The notes beneath the pieces are model-generated. The model was not told where the DNA came from and made no database searches. It saw only the letters and a program-made list of their open reading frames with translations. A program made the position numbers and the translations under genes. DNA of 20,691 nucleotides. Source: JANQJA01 sp040880285 (GTDB taxonomy: Bacteria; Pseudomonadota; Gammaproteobacteria; Pseudomonadales; Azotimanducaceae). The DNA lies in the NCBI GenBank assembly GCA_040880285.1, contig JBBDIT010000053.1, positions 1 to 20,691 of the forward strand, given 5' to 3'. Below, piece after piece: positions 7,405 to 16,167 of the stretch. Each line of letters starts with the position of its first letter. The stretch's first letter is position 1.

Positions 7405-8213
7405 GTAGAATTGCATCCTGTTTTACAAGACTATCTAACGAAGGCAAAAAGGCGCTGGTCGTATATATCGTGGCTGGAGATCCCGATAAATCAACCACCG
7501 TTGATCTCATGCACGCCCTTTCTGATAACGGTGTGGATATGATTGAGTTAGGTGTACCGTTTACTGACCCTGAGGCCGATGGACCCGTGATACAACTTGC
7601 CGCCAGGCGAGCACTGGCTTGCGGCACCACGCTGACAGATTGTCTTGGGATTGTTGAGGCGTTCAGGGAAAGGAACACAGAAACGCCTGTTATCCTGATG
7701 GGATACCTGAACCCGATTGAAAGAATGGGCTACCAGGTATTTGCCGATATGGCCGCCCGTGTGGGTGTCGATGGTACGATTACCGTTAATGTGCCGCCGG
7801 AAGAGGGTGAACTGCTCGACAAGTCATTGATTGGTGCCGGGATTGATCCGATTTACCTTCTTGCGCCGACCACCAGCGAAGCCCGCGCCAGGTATATTTT
7901 CAGTCGGAGCAGGGGCTTTGCCTATTATGTTTCATTGAAAGGCACGACCGGTGCATCGACTTTGAATGTGTCTGAGGTCAGGGATCGCCTCTCGGACTTG
8001 CGCAAGGTCGCGACCTTGCCCATTGCAGTTGGCTTTGGCATCAAAAGCGGGGAATCCGCACGAGCAGTCGCCTCCTTTGCAGACGGCGTCGTGGTAGGAG
8101 CAGCCGTGGTGTCAATCATGGAAGATAATCTCGACACGCCCGCAAAAATTCCCCTCAAGGTTGGTGAAATGGTGGCAGAACTGCGCCATGCGATGGATAT
8201 GAATGAACCTTGA
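7401..8213 (+). CDS. trpA: Tryptophan synthase alpha chain
   Basis: TrpA cleaves indole-3-glycerol phosphate and channels indole to TrpB. The 270-residue barrel has the family signature ELGVPFTDPEADGPVIQ with catalytic E49 and D60 and the interface residue D56, numbered as in E. coli. The loop at 179-187 reads SLKGTTGAS. Residue 130, normally Asp in the ADVP/VDLP strand of this family, is Asn here (TVNVPPEE, codon AAT at 7788-7790). The start ATG overlaps the trpB stop (ATGA), and the end overlaps folC by 11 bases. The usual next gene in many gammaproteobacteria, accD, is missing. Confidence 0.96.
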   Translation: MSRIASCFTRLSNEGKKALVVYIVAGDPDKSTTVDLMHALSDNGVDMIELGVPFTDPEADGPVIQLAARRALACGTTLTDCLGIVEAFRERNTETPVILMGYLNPIERMGYQVFADMAARVGVDGTITVNVPPEEGELLDKSLIGAGIDPIYLLAPTTSEARARYIFSRSRGFAYYVSLKGTTGASTLNVSEVRDRLSDLRKVATLPIAVGFGIKSGESARAVASFADGVVVGAAVVSIMEDNLDTPAKIPLKVGEMVAELRHAMDMNEP

Positions 8214-9444
8214 AGATTGGCTTGGTCGCATTGGGCAGTTACACCCCAAAGCATGGGATCTTGGTCTGGATCGTGTTGCGTCCGTCGCAAGAAGACTCGA
8301 TATCCTGAAGCCCGCATCGCATACTTTTCTTGTTGCGGGCACTAATGGTAAGGGTTCGACCTGTGAGGCCCTGGAACAGCTGTGTATCAATCACGGATAC
8401 CGTGTCGGTAAATCCACTTCACCGCACCTGGTGAGCTTCAATGAGCGGATTGTAGTCAATGGCGTGAATGCGCGCGATGAGGAGATCTGTGACGCATTCG
8501 CGACCATTGATAGCGCGCGTGATGGTATCTCTCTTACCTATTTTGAGTTTGCCACCCTGGCAGCATTGCTGATTTTTAAACACCATAACCTGGATGTTGT
8601 CGTTCTCGAAGTAGGTCTTGGGGGTCGCCTTGATGCGATGAATATCGTTGACCCTGATATCAGCATCATTACGCGCATCGCGTTGGATCACGAGGCCTGG
8701 CTCGGCCATGATCGCGAAACCATCGGTCAGGAAAAGGCAGGTATCATGAGACGCGATCGCTGCTGCGTCATTGCAGATGAATCGCCGCCCCTGGCAGTGG
8801 CAAGAGTAGCCTCGGAACAGGGAGCCATTCCTCTCTATCTGGGTAACGATTCTGGCGGTGGTGACTTTGGCACCTACGGCAATCAAATTCGCCTAAAGGG
8901 TGCTGGCGCGTTACCAGCTTTTGTCGAGCCTGTCCTGCCAATGCCCAGCCTGCTGGCGGCGCTGCAGGCATTTGCCATCGAGCTTGAACCGCCCACTGCT
9001 GAGGATATAAAGGCCCTGGGCCGATTGACCCTGGCGGGCAGGTTCCAGTTCCTCGACGACTCACCAGGCACCCTGTTGGATGTCGCCCATAACCCGGATG
9101 CCGCAGAACGGCTTGCTGGAAAGCTTCAGAGTCTTTCGTTCGATCAATGCCGGGCAGTGTTTGGCATGTATGGTGACAAGGACATCGAAAAGGTGGTGCT
9201 GGCACTCTTACCCCATGTCGACAAGTGGTACTTGTCAGCGGTTGATGAAGCCAGGGCCGCGACAACGGCTGATCTTGCCTCCATCATACGCGGATTCGGT
9301 GGGTTGGTTGCCGGGACTTATGATAAAGTACCCCTTGCATACGATAGGGCCTATGACGAGAGCGATCCGGGAGACTTGATCCTGGTGTTTGGTTCCTTTC
9401 CGGTTGTCGGCGAAGTGCTGCAACACAAGGGCGTATCAGTCTAG
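8203..9444 (+). CDS. folC: Folylpolyglutamate synthase / dihydrofolate synthase
   Basis: FolC adds glutamate to dihydropteroate and extends folate polyglutamate tails with ATP. The 413-residue Mur-ligase-fold protein shows IHPK-type LHPKAWDLGLDRV, the P-loop GTNGKGST (46-53), SPHLVSFNERI, LEVGLGGRLDAMN, LDHEAWLGHDRETIGQEKAGI and the C-terminal LLDVAHNPDA motif. The ATG lies inside the end of trpA and gives MNLEDWL, a usual FolC N-terminus. No strong ribosome site is visible, so translation is probably coupled to trpA. folC-dedD-cvpA-purF is a widely conserved order. Confidence 0.97.
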   Translation: MNLEDWLGRIGQLHPKAWDLGLDRVASVARRLDILKPASHTFLVAGTNGKGSTCEALEQLCINHGYRVGKSTSPHLVSFNERIVVNGVNARDEEICDAFATIDSARDGISLTYFEFATLAALLIFKHHNLDVVVLEVGLGGRLDAMNIVDPDISIITRIALDHEAWLGHDRETIGQEKAGIMRRDRCCVIADESPPLAVARVASEQGAIPLYLGNDSGGGDFGTYGNQIRLKGAGALPAFVEPVLPMPSLLAALQAFAIELEPPTAEDIKALGRLTLAGRFQFLDDSPGTLLDVAHNPDAAERLAGKLQSLSFDQCRAVFGMYGDKDIEKVVLALLPHVDKWYLSAVDEARAATTADLASIIRGFGGLVAGTYDKVPLAYDRAYDESDPGDLILVFGSFPVVGEVLQHKGVSV

Positions 9445-9513
9445 CTTTATTATCGTTTGCCAGGACCATCACTTGAACCATTACGTTAGAAACGTTGGGT
9501 TGAAAAACCGTCA

Positions 9514-10137
9514 GTGGAAACCAGACTTAAACAGCGCGTAATCGGGGCCGTGGTTCTGACGGCATTGGCGATTATCATTCTCCCCATGTTGTTGGACGGT
9601 TCGGCCGAGGACCGGGCCAGGATTGTTGCAGAGATTCCAGAGCCGCCTCGAATTGAGCTCAAGACCTTGTCGGTCGATGAAATCAATCGCAAGGTCGAAC
9701 GGATGGAAACCGAGAGCGCCGCGCGCCTACCACCAATGGCGACCGGGCAAATGGCAGTAAAGAGTGAAAGTAGTGACAAGATTGTGTCTACCGCCGTTAA
9801 ATCCGCAGAATCCGCGCAAGATGAAGCGGAAGTCTCCGACTCCCTCGTTCTGGATGAAAATAATCTACCCGTCAGCTGGAGCCTGCAGCTTGCCAGTTTC
9901 AAAAATCCGGAAAATGCCTTGAACCTTCGGGAGTCGCTCAGGCAGTCGGAATTTCGAAGTTACATCATTCAGGCGCGCACCGATGAAGAAGGTGAGGTTT
10001 ATCGTGTCTTTGTCGGCCCAATGCTGCAAAAGAGCCGTTTGTCTGTGATTGGCAAGGAACTGGAATCAAAATTTGACCTGAAAGGGCGCATTGTGCGCTA
10101 CCGCATTGAAGATGACGCAGGGCAACTGGGTGGATAG
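9514..10137 (+). CDS. dedD: DedD-like SPOR-domain cell-division protein
   Basis: DedD-type proteins sit in the inner membrane and reach denuded septal peptidoglycan through a SPOR domain. The 207-residue protein has a short basic N-terminus, one membrane helix (about 9-27, VIGAVVLTALAIIILPML), a linker rich in Glu, Ser and Ala, and a C-terminal SPOR domain (about 117-197, from SWSLQLASFKNPENA to VYRVFVGPM). The start is GTG: METRLKQR fits the family, and a later start would cut the membrane helix. No strong ribosome site is seen. The position between folC and cvpA matches E. coli and Pseudomonas and supports the assignment. Confidence 0.9.
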   Translation: METRLKQRVIGAVVLTALAIIILPMLLDGSAEDRARIVAEIPEPPRIELKTLSVDEINRKVERMETESAARLPPMATGQMAVKSESSDKIVSTAVKSAESAQDEAEVSDSLVLDENNLPVSWSLQLASFKNPENALNLRESLRQSEFRSYIIQARTDEEGEVYRVFVGPMLQKSRLSVIGKELESKFDLKGRIVRYRIEDDAGQLGG

Positions 10138-10155
10138 CAGAGGTTGTAGTTAACG

Positions 10156-10656
10156 ATGGATTTCCTGCCCCTGGTTGACTGGCTGATATTGGCCGTGATT
10201 CTGGTGTCGACATTGATCAGTTTGATACGTGGTTTTGTCAAGGAAGCCTTGTCTCTGGCGACGTTGGTGATTTCAGTGGTGGTCGCACGTCTGTTTGGGC
10301 AGCAGGTGTCGAGTCTGTTGGTTGACTATATTTCTGTGCCATCGATTCGGCTGATGGTGGCATACAGTGCTTTGTTCATTGCCACCATGAGTGTCGGTAG
10401 CATGATTAATCATTTGATTTCCCATGTGGTTGAAATGACGGGATTAAGCGGTACGGACAGATTGCTTGGTATGATTTTCGGTCTTGCCCGGGGCGGGCTG
10501 ATAACGATTGTAGCAGTTGCGTTAATGTCTCAAATGCCCGTCACTGAAGATTCCTGGTGGCAGGACTCGAAACTGATTCCACATTTTGCAGTGGTGGCAG
10601 ATTCGATCCAGGAATGGATTTTCTCGAGTGCGGGACAAGTGTTACAAAAGACGTGA
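10156..10656 (+). CDS. cvpA: CvpA family membrane protein
   Basis: CvpA proteins are small inner-membrane proteins named for a requirement in colicin V production; their role is poorly defined but tied to envelope stress tolerance. The 166-residue product shows the family N-terminus (DWLILAVILVSTLISLIRGF, then VKEALSLATLVISVVVA), about four hydrophobic segments and the conserved DRLLGMIFGLARGGL motif near residues 100-114. The ATG is 18 bases after dedD. purF follows after 22 bases, the classical cvpA-purF pair. Confidence 0.93.
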   Translation: MDFLPLVDWLILAVILVSTLISLIRGFVKEALSLATLVISVVVARLFGQQVSSLLVDYISVPSIRLMVAYSALFIATMSVGSMINHLISHVVEMTGLSGTDRLLGMIFGLARGGLITIVAVALMSQMPVTEDSWWQDSKLIPHFAVVADSIQEWIFSSAGQVLQKT

Positions 10657-10678
10657 ATTCGATAAAGGGTAGGTCAAT

Positions 10679-12190
10679 ATGTGCGGCATAGTTGGAATAG
10701 TTGGTAGAAGTGAGGTCAGGTACGATCTCTATGACGCGCTCACGGTCCTGCAGCATCGCGGTCAGGATGCTGCAGGCATCGTGACTTGTGAGGGTGATCG
10801 CCTGAATTTGCGTAAAAGCAATGGCCTTGTTCGAGATGTGTTCCGTCAGGATCATATGAACCAGCTCAACGGGAATATGGGTATTGGCCATGTGCGCTAC
10901 CCGACGGCAGGTTCGGCGAGCTCCGCTGAAGCCCAGCCCATGTATGTCAATTCCCCGTTTGGTATATGCCTTGCTCATAACGGGAATCTCACCAACGACC
11001 AGCAGTTGAATGAGGACTTGTTTCGTTCCGATCGACGTCACATCAACACGAGCTCTGACTCCGAAGTCCTGCTCAATGTCTTTGCTCATGAACTGGCTAA
11101 TGTTGCCGGCTTGCGCCTGGCACCGGATGAAATTTTTGAGGCAATCTCAAGGCTACACGAACGCACCAACGGTGCTTATGCAGTTGTGATGATGATCATC
11201 GGTTACGGCATTGTAGGTTTCCGTGACCCCAACGGCATCAGGCCAATCTGTTTCGGTCAGCGGGAAACCGCCAAAGGTATCGAGTATATGATCGCCTCGG
11301 AAAGTGTGGCGCTCGATGTGTTGGGTTTTGAGCTTATTCGTGACATTCTGCCAGGGGAAGCTGTTTATATCGAAACAGGTGGTAGCGTCCATACCAGGCA
11401 ATGTTCAAAGGATGTGACCTATAGTCCTTGTATCTTTGAACATGTTTATCTGGCGCGCCCGGACTCGGTTCTCGACCGTGTTTCTGTCTACAAGGCGCGC
11501 CTCAAGATGGGCGACAAGCTCGCCGACAAGATACTGAGACTTTATCCTGACAATGATATTGATGTGGTCATTCCCATTCCGGATACCAGCTGCACTGCAG
11601 CACTGCCGATGGCACACCGGCTGAATGTCAAATATCGTGAAGGACTGGTCAAGAATCGTTATATTGGTCGAACGTTCATCATGCCTGGACAAACGGAGCG
11701 CCTGAAGTCAGTTCGGCGCAAACTCAATACCGTCGAACTGGAATTCAAGGGCAAGAATGTCCTGCTTGTTGACGACTCCATAATACGTGGCACGACATCC
11801 AAACAAATCGTGCAAATGGCCAGGGATGCCGGCGCCAACAAGGTTTACCTTGCCTCTGCGGCGCCACCGGTACGCTATCCCAATGTCTATGGTATCGATA
11901 TGCCGGCGGCCTGTGAGTTTGTCGCGCACGGTTACACTGAAGAGGAAATTGCCCAGTACATCGGTGTTGATTGGCTGGTCTACCAGGACCTCGATGACCT
12001 GATAGACTGCGCGCTTGGTATTAACCAACAGATCGAGCGTTTCGATTGCAGCATATTTGATGGCGATTATGTTACTGGCGGCGTGGATGAAACTTATCTC
12101 AAACGTATTGAATCGCAGCGAAACGATGGTGCAAAAATGGAGCGTGGTGCCGTGGATCTTGAGGTTCTCGACCTGCATAACCAGAGCTGA
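10679..12190 (+). CDS. purF: Amidophosphoribosyltransferase
   Basis: PurF makes 5-phosphoribosylamine from PRPP and glutamine, the first committed step of purine synthesis. The 503-residue enzyme begins MCGIVGIVG, exposing the N-terminal nucleophile C2 after Met removal. The glutaminase domain shows HRGQDAAGI, GHVRYPTAG and AHNGNL; the transferase domain has the PRPP loop VLLVDDSIIRGTTS with D365 and D366. Length and residue numbering match the E. coli enzyme closely, and no propeptide is present. An AAGGGTAGG ribosome region precedes the ATG. In Pseudomonas metZ follows purF; here a MoxR gene follows after 18 bases. Confidence 0.98.
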   Translation: MCGIVGIVGRSEVRYDLYDALTVLQHRGQDAAGIVTCEGDRLNLRKSNGLVRDVFRQDHMNQLNGNMGIGHVRYPTAGSASSAEAQPMYVNSPFGICLAHNGNLTNDQQLNEDLFRSDRRHINTSSDSEVLLNVFAHELANVAGLRLAPDEIFEAISRLHERTNGAYAVVMMIIGYGIVGFRDPNGIRPICFGQRETAKGIEYMIASESVALDVLGFELIRDILPGEAVYIETGGSVHTRQCSKDVTYSPCIFEHVYLARPDSVLDRVSVYKARLKMGDKLADKILRLYPDNDIDVVIPIPDTSCTAALPMAHRLNVKYREGLVKNRYIGRTFIMPGQTERLKSVRRKLNTVELEFKGKNVLLVDDSIIRGTTSKQIVQMARDAGANKVYLASAAPPVRYPNVYGIDMPAACEFVAHGYTEEEIAQYIGVDWLVYQDLDDLIDCALGINQQIERFDCSIFDGDYVTGGVDETYLKRIESQRNDGAKMERGAVDLEVLDLHNQS

Positions 12191-12208
12191 ACCAAACCCT
12201 GGATAGTC

Positions 12209-13129
12209 ATGCAAGATGTAATTCGAAAGACCATTGATCAGGTGGGTACAATCCTGCTGGGCAAGGAGCGGGAGATCAAGCTCGCAGTAGCCTGCCTGTT
12301 TTCTCGTGGTCATCTCCTGATTGAGGACTTACCCGGCATGGGCAAGACTACCCTTGCCCAGGCGCTGGCGCGTGCGCTGGGCCTCAGCTTCAATCGAATT
12401 CAATTTACCAGCGACCTTTTGCCCGCTGATATTCTCGGGGTGTCGGTTTTTGACAAGGATACCGGCAAGTTCCTGTTCCACCCCGGACCGATCTTCAATC
12501 AACTCATTCTTGCAGACGAAATTAATCGCACGACCCCGAAAAGCCAGAGCGCCTTACTCGAAGCGATGGAGGAGCGTCAGGTGACTGTGGACGGTGAAAG
12601 CCGCAAGTTACCCGCGCCCTTTTTTGTAATCGCGACACAGAATCCAACGACCCAGGCCGGTACTTTTCCCCTGCCCGAATCCCAGTTGGACCGCTTCCTG
12701 ATGCGAATTGAACTCGGTTATCCGGACCCGGTCGCCGAACGTATCCTGATGAAAGGGGAGGACAGGCGCGAGGTTCTGGCCCGGATGAAAGCGAGTATCA
12801 CGCTTGCCGAACTGCGGCAGATCCAGGATCAGTGTATGGCGGTCAAGGTGTCTGAGGCGCTACTGGACTATATTCAGCGACTGGTGCAGTACACTCGACA
12901 GGCGCAGGAATTCGCCTATGGCCTGTCGCCGCGTGGCGGGCTTGCCTTGCTGTCATGCGCGAGGACCTGGGCCTACATCGAAGGGCGCGGGCATGTTGTG
13001 CCAGAGGATGTCCAGGCAGTACTGCCGGCCGTTGTCGAGCACCGGTTGAGGGAGGCGGCTGACTTTGCCGGCCACGGCGGTACGGCGCTGGCGCAACGGC
13101 TGCTGACCCGGGTAGATGTCGTGGGATGA
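12209..13129 (+). CDS. MoxR-family AAA+ ATPase
   Basis: MoxR ATPases act as chaperones for assembly or activation of partner proteins, often encoded beside DUF58 and von Willebrand-type proteins. The 306-residue protein carries Walker A EDLPGMGKTT (K46), Walker B LILADEINR (D103, E104), sensor 1 ATQNP and the sensor 2 region LSPRGGLALL. LLPADILGVSVFD is the usual MoxR segment after the first helix. It starts 18 bases after purF and is followed after 47 bases by a DUF58 gene and then a transglutaminase gene, the common MoxR-DUF58-TgpA set. The client is not known; the two downstream products are the natural candidates. Confidence 0.95.
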   Translation: MQDVIRKTIDQVGTILLGKEREIKLAVACLFSRGHLLIEDLPGMGKTTLAQALARALGLSFNRIQFTSDLLPADILGVSVFDKDTGKFLFHPGPIFNQLILADEINRTTPKSQSALLEAMEERQVTVDGESRKLPAPFFVIATQNPTTQAGTFPLPESQLDRFLMRIELGYPDPVAERILMKGEDRREVLARMKASITLAELRQIQDQCMAVKVSEALLDYIQRLVQYTRQAQEFAYGLSPRGGLALLSCARTWAYIEGRGHVVPEDVQAVLPAVVEHRLREAADFAGHGGTALAQRLLTRVDVVG

Positions 13130-13176
13130 TTTTCAGGATACAAAATCATATCGCGAGCATTGAGTGAGGCCAATCC

Positions 13177-14154
13177 ATGAGCGAATCGACGATCTCAGGA
13201 AATAAACTGTTTCGTTCGCTTCGCTTCCAGAAGTGGTTAAATCGCCGCATGCCGCCGGCCAATAGTATCGAGCTTCACCAGGGTAATATATTCATCCTGC
13301 CTACCCGTGAAGGACTGTACTTTACTATCCTGATTACGGTCATGGTGATTGCCGGCATCAACTACCAGAATAGCCTGATATTTATGCTGGCGTTTACGCT
13401 ACTTAGCGTTTTTATGCTGGGAATCTTACACACCTTCCGCAATCTTTCCGGCGTCATGATCCAGGCCAGCAGCTCAAAACCCGTATTCGCAGGTGAAGAT
13501 GCTGAATTCAACATTATTGTTGCAAGGGGTGGTGCCCGCACTTACGAAGGCCTGGTGGTTGGATGGCATCCGGATCTCTTGCAAGGCGTCGACCTGATCA
13601 CCGATGAAGAAGTACGCGTCAAACTTTATGTGCCCACGAAACAGCGCGGGCGCATGAATCCTGGCAGGATGCTTATAGAGACCAATTATCCACTGGGTCT
13701 GTTCCGTGCGTGGTCCTGGGTGGATCTTGATATGTCGACTATTGTGTATCCAGTGCCTTTGTATGCTGGCGCAATTCCAGAATCTGTTTCGAGCACCCAC
13801 GAGGGCGAGATGTTGAGTCGCGAGGGCGTCGATGACTTCCATGGATTACGTGATTTCCAACCGGGTGACCCGGTTCGGCACATCGCCTGGAAATCCTATG
13901 CCCGAACCGAAGAACTGCAGGTCAAAGAGTATTCGGCATTTGTCGATCGTAGGGTCTGGCTAGACTGGAATCACTTTTCCAGTATGGATCGGGAAAACCG
14001 GCTCAGTCGGCTGTGTTACTGGGTGTTAATGGTTTCAAAAAGTAGTGATGCATTTGGTTTGCGATTGCCTGGTGTGGAGATCGAGCCCGACCAGGGGCAT
14101 GGACACAGGGAGAAATGCCTCAAGGAACTCGCCTTGTTTGAGACAGCAACATGA
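13177..14154 (+). CDS. DUF58 domain membrane protein
   Basis: A 325-residue protein with two adjacent membrane helices near residues 45-90 (LYFTILITVMVIAGI and IFMLAFTLLSVFMLGIL). The DUF58 signature follows at about 217-245: GVDDFHGLRDFQPGDPVRHI then AWKSYARTEELQVKEY. DUF58 proteins are related to von Willebrand A-like folds and are regular partners of MoxR ATPases; their biochemical role is not settled. The ATG has TGAGG about 8 bases upstream. The stop overlaps the tgpA start (ATGA at 14151-14154), implying coupled translation and a shared function. Confidence 0.93.
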   Translation: MSESTISGNKLFRSLRFQKWLNRRMPPANSIELHQGNIFILPTREGLYFTILITVMVIAGINYQNSLIFMLAFTLLSVFMLGILHTFRNLSGVMIQASSSKPVFAGEDAEFNIIVARGGARTYEGLVVGWHPDLLQGVDLITDEEVRVKLYVPTKQRGRMNPGRMLIETNYPLGLFRAWSWVDLDMSTIVYPVPLYAGAIPESVSSTHEGEMLSREGVDDFHGLRDFQPGDPVRHIAWKSYARTEELQVKEYSAFVDRRVWLDWNHFSSMDRENRLSRLCYWVLMVSKSSDAFGLRLPGVEIEPDQGHGHREKCLKELALFETAT

Positions 14155-16163
14155 CGGGCTACCAGATACCAAGAAACAGTCTGGCCTGGCTTCTGCTGGC
14201 GCAGGCGGCTGTCATCCTGCCGCATGTTGTGCGACTACCTGTGTGGGTGACAGCTGTTTGCGTTGCCTGTATCTACTGGCGGGTCATGGTGTACAACGGG
14301 CGTTGGCGTTACCCGGGACGCTGGACCAAGGTTGCCTTCGTGCTAGGTGGCATAATCGGTGTCCCGGTGGGGTATCGAACCATACTGGGGCTGGAGCCGG
14401 CCGTAGCGATGTTGATCATCGCTTATGTGTTAAAGCTGCTGGAGATGCAGCATAAGCGTGATGCCTATGTGGTCGTGCTACTGGGATATTTTGTCGCCAT
14501 GACGCAATTCCTGTTTTTCCAGACCATACCCTGGTCAATCTATATATTTACCGCGGTATTAATCACCACGGCCGGGCTTGTCGGACTGAACCAGACGACG
14601 ACTCATGCGCGTCCGGTCATGACGTTCAATACTGCCGGGATGATCCTGCTGCAATCTGTCCCGCTAATGGTCGTGCTATTCGTATTGTTTCCGAGACTGC
14701 CGCCCTTGTGGAATGTGCCCATGCCAAGCCAGATTGCGAAGTCCGGCGTGAGTGACACCATGTCGCCAGGAGACGTGGCGCAAATTGCAACCTCGTCTGA
14801 CCTGGCCTTCAAGGTAAAGTTCGACGGACAGATGCCACCGTTCAACCAGCTGTACTGGCGTGGACTGGTCTTATCCAATTTCGATGGCCGTACCTGGTAC
14901 CAGGATGAAAGTGCGTCATTCCGGTCAATATGGCGATATAGAATGCCGGAACCCGGATGGGTCGATAACATGGAGCGGCAGGACAATGCATTCACCTATA
15001 GGATCATCCAGGAGCCGACCCAGCAAAACTGGTTATTCTCGCTGATGTTGCCTGACTTGCCGCAGGACCGTGAGTTGGTCATGGCAAGGGATTTCCGCCT
15101 CGCGCATGTCGAACCTGTGCGCACAAAAGTGCGTTATGAGGTAACTTCATATCTTCGGTACCGGGTGGATACAAGCTTGACCGCCGGGCAAAGACGGCAG
15201 TTTACTTCTGTCGTTGAAAACGGTAACAATCCCCGCAGCCGGCAACTTGCCGCGGAAATGTTCGCACAGTCCAGTGGTGTCAACGATTACATTGGACGCG
15301 TCTTGCGAATGTATTCGGAACGGGACTTTGTCTACACACTACAACCGGACGTCCTCGGCCGGCATAGTATCGATGAGTTTTTATTTTTTACCCGGCGCGG
15401 ATTTTGCGAACACTTTGCTGGCAGTTTCGCGTTCATGATGCGGGCTGCCGGGATACCTGCGCGTGTTGTGGTTGGTTATCATGGTGGTGAATACAATCAG
15501 TTCGGTGATTATATTTCGGTATACCAGTTCGATGCACATGCGTGGACAGAGGTGTGGCTTGAGGGCGAGGGTTGGCGACGCATTGATCCGACGACCGCGG
15601 TTGCACCGGATCGAATTGAACGTGGTCTCGAAGCAGCAGTAGCAGACGAGGCCACGTTCCTTGAGGGCGATTTCATCTCAGCATTTGCCAGGCAAACGTT
15701 ATGGCTCACAGAACTTCGATTACAGCTGAGTGCGATCGGGTACTACTGGGATACATTCGTTGTCGGCTACACGCCACAAATACAAAGTGACCTGATCTCA
15801 AAATTCTTTGGTGACATTGATCGCAAGGGGTTAGGTATGATTATGCTGGCGATCTTTTTCAGCCTGCTGGCGGTGATCGGCATTATCATCCTGATGAAGC
15901 GGCCACACCGGGCCCTGACGCCGCTGGACCGGGAATATTTGTACTATTGCGAATTGCTTGGCCGCCAGGGGCTCGCGCGACACCTGGGCGAAGGGCCTAT
16001 CGACTATGCCGAACGCGTCATTGCGGCGAGGCCCGAACTGGCGCAGCCGGTTCGGGAAGTCACCCGAACCTATGTCGACATGGCATATGGCGACCTGGAC
16101 GCTGGCCGCCACAAAGACCTCAAACGGGCAATCCGTGGATTTCGAATCAAGGCCCTTGCCTGA
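14151..16163 (+). CDS. tgpA: TgpA-like membrane-bound transglutaminase (DUF3488)
   Basis: The 670-residue protein has an N-terminal block of about five to six membrane helices (DUF3488, to about residue 190), a large presumably periplasmic transglutaminase-like domain, one further helix (about 560-580, MLAIFFSLLAVIGIIILM) and a cytoplasmic C-terminal domain with DYAERVIAARPEL. The catalytic triad is visible: C419 in RGFCEHFAGSFAFMMRAAG, H463 in FDAHAWTEVW and D479 in WRRIDPTTAV. The C-H (44) and H-D (16) spacings fit Pseudomonas aeruginosa TgpA, which is essential there. The natural substrate is unknown. The gene converges on acnB with only 4 bases between stops. Confidence 0.93.
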   Translation: MTGYQIPRNSLAWLLLAQAAVILPHVVRLPVWVTAVCVACIYWRVMVYNGRWRYPGRWTKVAFVLGGIIGVPVGYRTILGLEPAVAMLIIAYVLKLLEMQHKRDAYVVVLLGYFVAMTQFLFFQTIPWSIYIFTAVLITTAGLVGLNQTTTHARPVMTFNTAGMILLQSVPLMVVLFVLFPRLPPLWNVPMPSQIAKSGVSDTMSPGDVAQIATSSDLAFKVKFDGQMPPFNQLYWRGLVLSNFDGRTWYQDESASFRSIWRYRMPEPGWVDNMERQDNAFTYRIIQEPTQQNWLFSLMLPDLPQDRELVMARDFRLAHVEPVRTKVRYEVTSYLRYRVDTSLTAGQRRQFTSVVENGNNPRSRQLAAEMFAQSSGVNDYIGRVLRMYSERDFVYTLQPDVLGRHSIDEFLFFTRRGFCEHFAGSFAFMMRAAGIPARVVVGYHGGEYNQFGDYISVYQFDAHAWTEVWLEGEGWRRIDPTTAVAPDRIERGLEAAVADEATFLEGDFISAFARQTLWLTELRLQLSAIGYYWDTFVVGYTPQIQSDLISKFFGDIDRKGLGMIMLAIFFSLLAVIGIIILMKRPHRALTPLDREYLYYCELLGRQGLARHLGEGPIDYAERVIAARPELAQPVREVTRTYVDMAYGDLDAGRHKDLKRAIRGFRIKALA

Positions 16164-16167
16164 TGTG

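Noticed and set aside
14045..14455. 136-residue plus-strand open frame across the DUF58-tgpA junction
   Set aside because: It is a frame-shifted shadow of two well-supported overlapping genes.
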